From Flaccisagitta enflata (Eukaryota; Chaetognatha; Sagittoidea; Aphragmophora), in contig OZ231128.1 of NCBI GenBank assembly GCA_965153355.1, positions 8,804,001-8,868,000 of the forward strand: 64,000 nt of DNA, written 5' to 3'. The position numbers and the translations under genes are program-made. Every line of letters begins with the position of its first letter. Position 1 is the first letter of the stretch. Below the pieces are notes generated by a model, which made no database searches, was not told the origin of the DNA, and saw only the letters and a program-made list of their open reading frames with translations. This document shows positions 53,669 to 64,000 of this stretch, one piece after another.

Positions 53669-54000
53669 AGCAATGGAACAATCTTACTAACCCTATCAAG
53701 TCTATCGAAGTTTTTCGAGTTTTTAAAAAGAAACTGAAACAGCATTTTATTTCACAATATGACTGATTTTACCAGTTTTTGGTCCGGCTGATTTACGAAT
53801 TTTACCTTATTACGGAACTGATTTACTACGGTTAATTAGTACTTTACGATCTTAATTCATTTTTTTTGAATAACCTCTAAAGGGACTCTGTTGGAAAAAA
53901 ATCGCTAAGATTTTCACAGACTATCCCTGAAACGGACCTCCTTACACGTGTCGCTGTAATTTGTGTTTGCTTCTAAATAAATTCATTCATTCATTCACAA
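52490..54000 (+). mobile_element. 5'-truncated non-LTR retrotransposon (CR1/L2/jockey-like)
   Basis: Coding sequence enters within the RT fingers, with no ORF1 or endonuclease. It is followed by a short 3' UTR and a tail AATAAATTCATTCATTCATT at 53,977-53,996. A microsatellite 3' tail and 5' truncation are characteristic of CR1/L2-type LINEs that integrate by target-primed reverse transcription. Target duplications were not resolved because the 3' flank is A-rich. Confidence 0.85.
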
Positions 54001-54355
54001 GAAAAAAAAAAACGAGAAAAAAAAAACACAAAAAAAACCCAACAAACTTGAGCATAAGAAACGGAGGAAAACAGCGACTAAATAAAATGATGGACAAATT
54101 TGTCGTAGAAGGAGGGGGGAGGGAAGAGGAGGGGGGGGGGTAAAGTGGAGACTGTATGGCTAATGCAGAAATTGGATAGGAAAAAGAACAAGGAATGTTA
54201 CATGGAATGAAAACGAGGGTAGACAGTAAGATAAGGCATGTAATAAGGCCCAATTTGGGATTTAAAATCTTGTTTTGATGCTGAAAAGGCTAAATCAATC
54301 ACCCAAGGGAATGATATGGTCACCAATACCTCTGCTTTGTATCATTGTGAATTTG
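54001..54355. other. A-rich flank, no gene seen
   Basis: Poly-A runs interrupted by single G/C directly after the LINE tail, then a G-rich patch near 54,110-54,140. Nothing else recognised. Confidence 0.5.
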
Positions 54356-54359
54356 AGGT

Positions 54360-54700
54360 GAAAGAAACAGGGGCTGATTATAGGCCTGAGAGGCTCATAT
54401 GAGGCCTGAGAGGGCTGATTTGAAGCCTGAGAGGGCTGATCTTAGATCTGAATGGGCTGATTTGAGATCTGAGAGGATTTTAGTGAGACCTGAATGGGTT
54501 AATTTTAGATTTGAAAGGGTAGATTTGAGACCTGAAAGGGCAGATTTGAGGCTGAGGGGGTAGATTTGAGACATGAGAGGGCTACTTTAAAGTCTTACAG
54601 GGCAGATTTGAGGTTTGAGAGGGCAGATTTGAGGTCTAAAAAGGTTGATTTGAGGTCTTTAAGAGCAGATTTGAGGCCTGAAAGGGTAGATTTGAGTGAA
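54360..54700 (+). repeat. About 17 tandem 20-bp units (family 2 interior)
   Basis: Units of GAGGCCTGAGAGGGCTGATTT type in one orientation with drift (GGTCTGA, GCAGATT). The same unit occurs at 22,335, 44,170 and 55,850. Confidence 0.75.
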
Positions 54701-54837
54701 TCCACTACTATTAGCAATTCCATACAAGCCAGTTTCATGCTAGCCAGATCATACTAGCCAGATCATACTGGCCAGATCTATACTAGCCAAACCAAAACAA
54801 CAGTTATGGCAATGATAAGCATGTTTTTTTTAAATTA

Positions 54838-54985
54838 AGACAAGGCCGGATACACGGCAATTCAGTCGCGGACGATTGGGCAGGAGCAGTAATGAAAAAA
54901 CCGCTTGCGATTCAAAAATGATACGGACGGACCGACGGACAGACCGACAGGGCAAGGTGTAGAGTCGCGTGTCCGCGAATAAAAA
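54838..54985 (+). mobile_element. Family 1 element, full copy, GTCGCG class
   Basis: GACAAGGCCGGATACACGGC, AGTCGCGGACGATTGGGCAG, short GACGGACCGACGGACAG core, GGCAAGGTGTAGAG, hairpin GTCGCGTGTCCGCGAA then TAAAAA. It shares the GGCAAGGTGTAGAG variant with the copy at 62,741, defining a subfamily. Confidence 0.8.
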
Positions 54986-54999
54986 CATATGTTCAAATG

Positions 55000-55680
55000 A
55001 ACGCTTGAAGGGCCCATAATCTCATGATGCATTGGTTTGATCCATGTCGAAAATCTCGGAGAGTAAAGCTGTCAGAGTGGCGAGTCAGTGCTCGGAGGCA
55101 CAAACCACGATCATTATTGAAAATGACTGTTTTTCGTCTTCTCACTCCAAACTCCGAAGTAAAGGAAGTAGAGAAAGAGTCCACATCTGAAATATATTTC
55201 AATGGTTTTTTCACCGCTATTGATCTTTTTGTAGGGGGCAACATAAGATGCAATACGATGTCGATAGATTATATCAAATATATAAAAATGTATCTCTTTT
55301 CTCTTGAACTGTAGTGAAATACTTGTTGTAGTCATCGATACGTCTCCAATTGACTTTATTCCAAATAAACGATATTAAAAAGGAGCAGTTTTCTTAAATC
55401 TTCAATATGCAAATTGGGATTTTAATGCTAACTTCGACTGCTTTTGCTCTACTGTCCATCCTCCCTTCCATTTTTTTCTTTCTTGTTCATCTTTCTTCTT
55501 CTTATTCTTGGCTGGCAAATCGTCATCGTCATCGTCATCGTCATCTTCCTCTTCTTCCTCTTCTTTTTCTTCTTTTTTTTCCAGGACCTGCCGAGGTCTT
55601 CTTCCTCTTAAGCTGATCATTGTTATTTTTGTCTTTGACATAGAGGAGTACATGGGAAATGACATTGGCGAGTTTTCTTT
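55000..55680. other. Non-coding DNA
   Basis: No exon-like segment with family match. CGTCATCGTCATCGTCAT trinucleotides occur near 55,525-55,545. Confidence 0.4.
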
Positions 55681-55688
55681 AAGCTAAC

Positions 55689-55842
<154 letters not shown>

Positions 55843-56054
55843 AAGAGGGTTGGTTTGAGGCTTTAAAGGGGAATGTGAGGACTGAAAGGCCTGATAGGAG
55901 TTCGGGGAGGGCAGATTTGAGGCCTGGCCAGGGAGGGCAAATTTCAGGCCTGGAGGGCAGAGTTGAGGCCTGTGAAGCCTGGTTCAAGGTCTGAGAGGCT
56001 CGGATAACCTGGGGGAGGGGCTTGGAATGGAGAAACGGAAAACATAGAAATGGA

Positions 56055-56088
56055 ACACACACACACACGCACGCACGCACGCACGCAT

Positions 56089-56178
<90 letters not shown>
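56055..56178 (+). repeat. (CA)n microsatellite
   Basis: About 55 CA units with a GCAC interruption near 56,070-56,090. Confidence 0.98.
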
Positions 56179-56180
<2 letters not shown>

Positions 56181-56185
56181 ACACC

Positions 56186-56290
56186 CATGTTGAGGGTAAT
56201 TGAAGTAATGATATATCAAATACTGTAGTTAGCATTACAATCCTCGTTGTAATGATTTGGTCGGACTAAAATCGATTCCTTATACAGTGG
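56186..56290 (+). repeat. Direct repeat unit, first copy
   Basis: About 104 bp beginning CATGTTGAGGGTAATTGAAG and ending CGATTCCTTATACA. It recurs at 57,408-57,511 with about four differences. Both copies directly follow a (CA)n tract. Confidence 0.85.
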
Positions 56291-56559
56291 GGTTCGTGGA
56301 ATAACAGCCTAAACTGGAGGAAGGTATTCAAGTGTCTTAATTTCATTTGAAAAACTTGATATTTGAAATTTAAGTTGTTCACTCGATGATTTTGTCCCTG
56401 AGTTTTTTGGTTGCTATGGAAACCAAAATTATTTTTTTGAACATTTATAACAACTAGAATAACAATGGCAAAATAAAAAAAGAGACAACTTGTTATGCTT
56501 ATTTGTGCTGCACTGATGCTTTAAACTATAAAAAATCAGTGACCGTTTGAAAGCTCTGC

Positions 56560-56860
56560 GAAAGATCTTTTGAATGAGACGTTGCTGGTTATTCTAGCTT
56601 TATTCATTTAGAAATGGCACAAGAATGAATAGAAACATTGCCATATTCAGTTTTGGGATTCAACTGAATTAAAAAGGTTTTGAAACGAAGTAGTTAACTT
56701 TGACGAGCTCTAACTTTTAAACGGTTTGAGTTACAAATCTGGGATTGGTCTTGAATGAAAGAAAATTCAAAAATCTTTGAAAAAAGATTTTTAAAAAAGT
56801 TCAAACATATTTTTTCTCTATTTCTTTTATGAACAAACAAAAAGGTACAGCTTTTTCAAT
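56560..56860. repeat. Family 4 copy
   Basis: GAGCTCTAACTTTTAAACGG, GAGTTACAAATCTGGGATTG and TCTTGAATGAAAG match 49,400-49,460. Confidence 0.65.
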
Positions 56861-57079
56861 GTGGTTTTTACACACATGACCATCTACTCTTTATTCTTAT
56901 GTCATTTCTAAACAAAAAAAGCTATGACAACCAGCATGGTCCCATTTCGAAGATCTTTCGAAGAGCTTTAAAACGGTCATGGATTTTGCTATGTTTTTCT
57001 CATTTGATGAATGTGAAACATTGAAAAACATTTTGTCTCTTTTTTTATTTTGCCACTGTTATCAATATTTTAACAATTA

Positions 57080-57310
57080 TTATCAGGGAACATTGCTCAG
57101 AATTAAATTTGCTACAACTTTCCCACAGTATGTCCTGTAAGAATATTGCTTGTTTAGCCATTGCTAGGGAGCATCATTTAGCTGTTGCTAGGTGTGAGGC
57201 CCCCTAGCAACGGCCAAACGAGCAATATTCTTACAGAACATACTGTGGGAAAGTTTTAGCAAATTTGATTTTGAGCAATGTTCCCTGACAACATTTCTCA
57301 AAATATTGAT
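57080..57310. mobile_element. Family 3 foldback element
   Basis: Arms of about 100 bp are inverted around 57,195: TTTGCTACAACTTTCCCACA against TGTGGGAAAGTTTTAGCAAA, AAGAATATTGCTTGTTTAGC against the inverse, and GTTGCTAGG/CCTAGCAAC near the centre. Confidence 0.8.
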
Positions 57311-57347
57311 ATTTCAATGGTTATGAATGTTTGAAAAAATAATTTTG

Positions 57348-57351
<4 letters not shown>

Positions 57352-57405
<54 letters not shown>

Positions 57406-57511
57406 CACATGTTGAGGGTAATTGAAGTAATGATTTATCAAATACTGTAGTTAGCATTAAAATCCTCGTTGTAATGATTTGGTCGCACTGAAATCGATTC
57501 CTTATACATTG
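57352..57511 (+). repeat. (CA)n tract and second copy of the direct repeat
   Basis: About 24 CA units then the 104-bp unit described at 56,186. Confidence 0.9.
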
Positions 57512-57628
57512 CCCTGATTGCCCTGATTGCCCCAAGGCATAGGACTAGCAAGAGAGGAAAGAAGCCAATGTGTAGGAGGATAATTGATATGGACGTGTTG
57601 TTAATGAAAACCTGGAGTGACTAGAGGA

Positions 57629-57985
<357 letters not shown>

Positions 57986-58087
57986 ACACGAGATAGAAAG
58001 TCAATGTAGTGGAAGTTGATCTGCCTCCACGAATCTTATCGAGTGAGATGTAGAAATGAGTTGGAAATTGTTTTGCCAACTTTGCTT

Positions 58088-58363
58088 TAGGCGTGTTTCT
58101 AGTAATGCCAACAATCGCTATCATTTCCATTAGTCACGATTACAGCGTGAACACATAGATTCAAAATTTCAATGTTTGTTTCACAAGGGAGTGAGCAAAG
58201 TGAGTGAGGGAGACTATGAATGGTGCAAGCAAGTGGAGCAAGTGTAGCAAAGTGAAGCGCTGTCGAGGGAGTGATCAGAGTGAGCGATGCGAGCGAATGA
58301 ACGGAGTGCGCGATTGAGCAGCCTGTTAAAAACGCGGTTATCCGTAATTAGAAACGCGTCCTA
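58088..58363. mobile_element. Family 6 MITE with GCTT target duplication
   Basis: Left end TAGGCGTGTTTCTAG and right end TAGAAACGCGTCCTA are imperfectly inverted. GCTT precedes and follows. The interior has GAGTGAGCAAAGTGAGTGAG and CGATGCGAGCGAATGAACGG. Confidence 0.75.
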
Positions 58364-58477
58364 GCTTTGTTTTTTTGTATGTTTTGCCGCTTCTTGCCTC
58401 TTGCTTCTTTTTCTTCCTTCTTTTGGCATCGTGTGTGTGTGTCTTATCATAGTTTTTATTCAGATAATCAGATGCAC

Positions 58478-58990
58478 AGTAGATCTCGTTTAGACTTGAG
58501 ATAACGGGGTCAAGCAATGTGGAATCACGAATAAAGCCAGGGGAGCAATATTTGGATCATAAGGGTGCTTCATTCCTCATGATAGCTGGTTGTCATGGAA
58601 ACACATTTCCATGTATTCCCGCTAAAATATCAATATTTTGAGGGATTTTTTTAGAGAACATTGCTTAAAATCAAATTTGCTACAACTTTCTGTCAGCATG
58701 TTCAGTAAGAATGTCGCTCATTTGGCCGTTGCTATCCATGTGTGACAACCCTTAGCAACTGCTAAACAAGTGACATTCTTACAGAACATACTGTGGGAAA
58801 GTTGTAGCAATTTTAATTCTAAAAAATGTTCCCTCAAAAAATTTAGCAAAAATACATAGAAATGGCAACCAGCTATCATGGGCAATAAAACATCCCTTTA
58901 TTAATCTATGTTTCAAATATCATTCCCTTGGCTTCATTAGTTTTTCTACAATGCTTGCCCCCGTTATCTCAAGTCTAGACGAGATCTACT
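58478..58990. mobile_element. Family 3 foldback element, 513 bp
   Basis: The outer ends pair (AGTAGATCTCGTTTAGACTT against GTCTAGACGAGATCTACT, then GAGATAACGGGG against CCCGTTATCTC). Pairing continues inward through TGATAGCTGGTTG/CAACCAGCTATCA and TTGCTACAACTTTC to a centre near 58,740. No coding frame. Confidence 0.8.
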
Positions 58991-59640
58991 TTATCTGTGC
59001 GACAAAGGCTTATAACTATATGCTCTGATAAAAGCTCACTGATTTAGAAAAAAGAGCCCATTTCATGCAGTTGAACCCCACAATCACGGATGTCAAGGCC
59101 AAGGGCAAGAACGGATGTTGAAGGATCAACAAAATTAATCTACTAAGGGCGATTTCTGTTAGCGCCAATACAGATTAGAGAATTTGAAAGAAAATTACTT
59201 GAGGGGACCAAAGTTTCCGTTAATTTTGAATCCGTTACAGCGGGGTTTAATCTTGTTTTCAAAAATTTGAAAGATCAAATTTAGCATTGGGGGAGGGGGC
59301 GGGTTTTAGTCAAATTTTTGTCTGCTATGTATACATTACAAATTTACATGTTTTAAGCATGTCCTCAGTGTTAGTCATTCTTTTTTTCTTTTTTATCCTC
59401 ATGTTTTGTTTTATCTTCCTGGAATAAACGCTGCTCTGTTTTCAGAATGGCATGAGTAGTTGTTTTTTTTTTCATGAGGCAAGGGCGTTGCACCGTAGTT
59501 GCATCATGGTTTATTCGTGGTCAGGGTCACCATAAATAAGCCTTTCTCGACGTCATCCTGTCTTTCTTTATTAAGCTTTCTCTCTCTCTCTCTCTCACGA
59601 TTAAAGACTTATTTCTTGCCCAAAACTCACTCGTTGTCAC
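58991..59640. other. Non-coding DNA
   Basis: AT-rich sequence with a fragment resembling family 4 near 59,150-59,240 (GCGCCAATACAGATTAGAG, TCCGTTACAGCGGGGTTT, also at 49,565). No gene recognised. Confidence 0.45.
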
Positions 59641-59649
59641 CACTTTCCG

Positions 59650-60045
<396 letters not shown>

Positions 60046-60366
60046 ACCGGGATATTCTCAGAGAGGTCACGCGATACGGCACATTGGGCAATGCCACTTG
60101 ATCTTTTTTGTGTAAGATTCTTGTCGCTGTAATGTAGACTTGCACGCAGTCCAGTGCATATATAAGGTGTGAACCCCCCTATCACTGCGGCAACCCCCCT
60201 ACAGATCAAACAAGTGGATAAAACAATTGGTTTAATGTTGCAAATTAAAGCTTATGACTACAAGTGGCGCCACTAGAGTGATTTTGCAGTTTCCTCTTCA
60301 ATCTCATGTTATAGTGCAAAATCTTTGATTTTATATACTTTTAGCAATAGTTATTTTTCATTCTTT

Positions 60367-60626
60367 ATCAGTCACCTGCTATACGACTCGACGCCCCACT
60401 TTGTCGGCCTGTCGGTCTGTTGGTCTGTTGGTCTGTTGGTCTGTTGGTCTGTCGGTCTGTTGGTCTGTTGGTTGGTCGGTCAGTTGGTTGGTCTCCTTTT
60501 TACTTTTCATGGTTTTTTGAGCTTTTTGAGCTCACTGCTCCTGCTCAAATGCCCAAGTGATCTCTAATACTGTTCCTGCCCATCCACACTCGACTGGGGT
60601 AGCCGAGTATCCGGCCATATTAAGTT
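60367..60626 (-). mobile_element. Family 1 relic, reverse, GGTCTGTT core
   Basis: ACTTTGTCGGCC, then about ten GGTCTGTT/GGTC units, then CTGCCCATCCACACTCGACT and GTAGCCGAGTATCCGGCC. Confidence 0.6.
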
Positions 60627-60910
60627 ATATCTTGATTTAAAAGACAAAATTGAAAAATAACAAAAGTGACGCCACTTGTTTTGACATAAGTATTCTTTCA
60701 TTAGCTTTAAAATCTTTATAGTTTAATTGTTAAGAGGCATAGGTGAGGGTGGTAGAGTGTTCAGGGGTTCACACCTTGTATTAACCTTTTCTCTGTTATT
60801 TGATAATTCTGGTATTGGCCATTCACACTCGAAAGACTACACCAATAATGAACTAGAATCATAATAAATTTCAACACAATTCTAACCCTGCACAGCGCGA
60901 TTCGTCCTGT

Positions 60911-60914
<4 letters not shown>

Positions 60915-60947
<33 letters not shown>
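60915..60947 (+). repeat. (AG)n microsatellite
   Basis: About 16 AG units. Confidence 0.95.
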
Positions 60948-60948
<1 letters not shown>

Positions 60949-61031
60949 TGGCCTTCTGCCTTGATTTGCCTTTGATTGATTCTGCTCTTGTCTTTAATGA
61001 GAAACTCCGAGACTCCATTTATTTCCTCTTT

Positions 61032-61555
<524 letters not shown>

Positions 61556-62735
61556 TTCTTCATTTTTTCCTCCATGTTGTCTTCCAATTCTCTCAGTTTT
61601 TTCTCCATCTTGTTTTTCTGAATTCATGTTTCTTACATTTTACCAACTCCACAAATATATCCTTACGTGTTCTCTTTCCTTGTTCAAGCCCTGTCATAGC
61701 CATTCGTATTTTGCTGAAGTCGTGTTTCTAATCAATGTTGGCTACAGTAAGTTGGGAGCAAATTTGAGTATGTTCATCTTTATTCAATTCATGAAATACT
61801 TTAGAACTAGATTAAATGACGGTTTCTATTATTGAATGTTTTAGCCTATCCCATTAGGTTGTCCCAAAATTCTTGGCTCTTTTACACCCATAACTAATTA
61901 ACTATGACGGCTTCCCTCCGAAGGCAACATTTGTGTTTCAAAGAAGGTCAAAATAGAAAAATAGAAAAAATGTATAAATATTAATATAAAAATAAATGAA
62001 TAAAAGTGATTGAGATAGCTCAGACATCATATCTAAAAGAAAAATTTGCATTTACTTATTAAGAGGACCAAGTTTAGCCAATGTTACCAAAAAATTGTTT
62101 TGAAAATTTATACTTATTTTAATTTTGGTCACTGACAAGGGGTTGGTCGAAATTCTAAATTTGCATAGGAAATGAAAAAATGAAAAAACAAAGAACATAG
62201 TTCTCTTCCTAAATCGATTACAGAGAGAACTACATTTTTTAAAATGCAAAATTTCCTTGTGTTTGGCTTTCTTAGAATTTCGACCTCAGAAAATGAAAAA
62301 AAGTGTAAGCAGAAATTTACTAGAAAACATCATTTTCATGCTAATTTTCATGTGAATCGCATAGTTTAAATTACATTTTAATTCAAAATATGATAAAAAT
62401 GTATGCAACAAGTGTCCTTAGAGACAATTTGTCCACTTAAAGCATTCCAGCTTCATTATTGTCCTGATAATAATGCAAAAAGTATGGTGAAACACTTCAT
62501 TTTTCTTTATAAATTTTCTGTCCTATGATCCATAGAGTCTAGGCCTCCAGTTTTAACCCGACCACCCAAATCCGGTTCATAGACTAAATCAAGCTGTCAA
62601 TCTGTCAAATTAGATTTCAATTCACCAATCCGATTACTCACGGTTTTAGCCATGACTACAGAATGAATGCAAGGCAAAATTCGGCCCATCCGGGGTCACT
62701 GAATCATTAACTCTCATTAACTTACATGCATATAT
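61556..62735. other. AT-rich DNA, no gene seen
   Basis: Several open frames under 70 codons with AT-driven composition. No splice-bounded exon or family match. Confidence 0.45.
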
Positions 62736-62738
62736 TTT

Positions 62739-62912
62739 TTGTCGCGGATACGCGACTCTACACCTTGCCGTGTCGGTCCGTCGGTCAGTCCGTCGGTCGG
62801 TCCGTTGGTCGGTCCGTCCCGTGACATTTTTGAAATGCGAGTGGTTTTCGCACGTCTGCTCCTGCTCAACCGTCCGCGACTGTATTGACGTGTATCCGGC
62901 CTTGTTTTTTTC
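62739..62912 (-). mobile_element. Family 1 element, full copy, GTCGCG class
   Basis: Hairpin GTCGCGGATACGCGAC, CTACACCTTGCCGTGTC, GGTCCGTC core, CTCCTGCTCAACCGTCCGCG, then ACGTGTATCCGGCCTTGT. Reverse of the subfamily member at 54,838. Confidence 0.8.
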
Positions 62913-63128
62913 TCATCCCAAGTTTGTGACGTCATAGATCTGACGTCTGATTTTTATAACCCCTATTTTCACACCCCATTCATTCTTTTTTTTTCTTTTA
63001 AACTGCCTAATCGTCCATTGAGGGATAAAAAAAAAGTAATTTCCTTTGGTTTGAAAATGAATTTGAGATGAAAGGAAAATTGACGTAAAAATCCTTTAAC
63101 AAAAAAAGAAGAGGAGAAATAAAAAGAA

Positions 63129-63410
63129 AGGGTGTGTTTCTAGTGACGACCAAAACGCGTTTCTTCCCTTTAAACAAAACTTACAGTATGAACACATTCA
63201 TAGAATTCAACCGTCCTATGAGGGAGTGAGGGAAGTTAGTAAGCCAGTCCATGAAGAGCGGGAGCAAGCAAAGCCAACAAGGGCAAGTGTAGCAAAGCAG
63301 AGTGTTGCGGCGCAAGAATGTCGAGTAAGTGTTACGAGCGAACAAATGTAGCGAGCGACCTAGTGGCCCGTTTAAAACGAGCGATTGTCAGTAACTAGAA
63401 ACGCACCTAA
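63129..63410. mobile_element. Family 6 MITE
   Basis: Left end GGGTGTGTTTCTAGT and right end ACTAGAAACGCACCT are inverted with one extra base. The interior has GAGGGAGTGAGGGAAG and AGCGAGCGACCTAGTGGCCC. Confidence 0.75.
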
Positions 63411-63507
63411 AGTCTTCTCTGCCAGTCTCTCTCATTAGCCGGAGATTAACCGAGCAGAAGAAACGAATGGAGGAGGGGAAAGAGAAAGGAATAGTCGCGA
63501 AAGCGTT

Positions 63508-64000
63508 AGATGGTCAGCGGTACCCAATGTCCCTAAGTCAGTGTACATAGATATGAGATAGTAAGAGGGGAAGCGGCCCCAAAGGTGCCAATGACCTATG
63601 CTTGGCTTTGAATTGAACATTGAGATAATATGATATAAGAACTTGAGCCTTAGGGCTTAGGTTTGAGCCTCAAGTCTTTTATTTGAACATTGAGGCTGGA
63701 ACTAGAGCCTCAAGGCTGGATTTTTAGCCTTGAGGCTGGAATCTGAGCCTTGAGGGTGGGATCTGGGCCACAAGACTGGGATCTGAGTCTCAAGGCTGGG
63801 ATCTGAGCCTGGAGGCTAGGATTTATGCTTTAAGCTAGGATTTGAGCCTCTAAGCTGGGATTTGAGCCTTTAGGCTGGGATTTGAGCCTCGAGGCTGGGA
63901 TTTGAGCCTCGAGGCTGGAATTTTGAGCCTCGGGCAAGGATTGGGGCCTTGAGACTGAGATTTGAGTCTGAAAGGGGGTGGATGGGGGTGATGGAAAAAT
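63508..64000. mobile_element. Family 2 element with 20-bp array, cut by window end
   Basis: Left end GATGGTCAGCGGTACCCAAT and GAAGCGGCCCCAAAGGTGCC, then about 15 units like GAGCCTCGAGGCTGGGATTT from 63,640 to the end of the window. Confidence 0.75.

Noticed and set aside
54360-54700. 20-bp arrays as a CRISPR
   Set aside because: Units are contiguous without unique spacers and the DNA is from an animal genome.

Overview
The window looks like nuclear DNA of an invertebrate metazoan; I cannot name the species. Coding sequence is split into exons with GT/AG borders. The DNA is AT-rich apart from exons and one retroelement. It holds a BEL/Pao LTR retrotransposon, a non-LTR retrotransposon, many short inverted-repeat elements and very long microsatellites. 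No bacterial-style genes, operons, rRNA, tRNA or CRISPR array were seen.

Host genes lie in the first 13 kb, on the plus strand. (1) 1,322-2,179 holds the last exons of a small protein resembling apolipoprotein L (hydrophobic segments, then a charged C-terminal helix). (2) 4,099-12,992 holds eight exons whose reading phases match at every junction. They encode about 627 codons of a formin: acidic N-terminus, coiled coil, one hydrophobic segment, two proline-rich FH1 blocks and the first residues of the actin-assembly FH2 domain. The rest of FH2 was not found. Two exon edges of this gene are repeated as degenerate partial copies in the neighbouring introns. A single possible membrane-protein exon lies at 24,348-24,533.

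13-24 kb and 42.6-64 kb are intron or intergenic DNA dominated by repeats. At least six families of short elements recur. Family 1 has hairpin ends GTYGCG/CGCRAC, a core of GACG tetranucleotides and at least 15 copies or fragments; its stems change in a base-paired way between copies. Family 2 has ends around GTCCTGTAGGACACAGGGG and interiors of 20-bp tandem arrays. Families 3-6 are foldbacks and small MITEs. Three single foldback/TIR elements have readable target duplications (TGT, TA, TCCA).

26.8-42.6 kb is an old, broken BEL/Pao element lying on the minus strand between diverged direct repeats (about 26,806-27,519 and 41,680-42,570). Gag, two zinc knuckles, protease and reverse transcriptase run leftward from 41.6 to 35.9 kb. 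Between RT and the minus-strand integrase lies a plus-strand second copy of the integrase and 3' region. The two copies form a head-to-head inverted duplication centred near 31,453, with arms of about 3.4 and 4.5 kb. A 5'-truncated CR1/L2/jockey-like LINE lies at 52,490-54,000.
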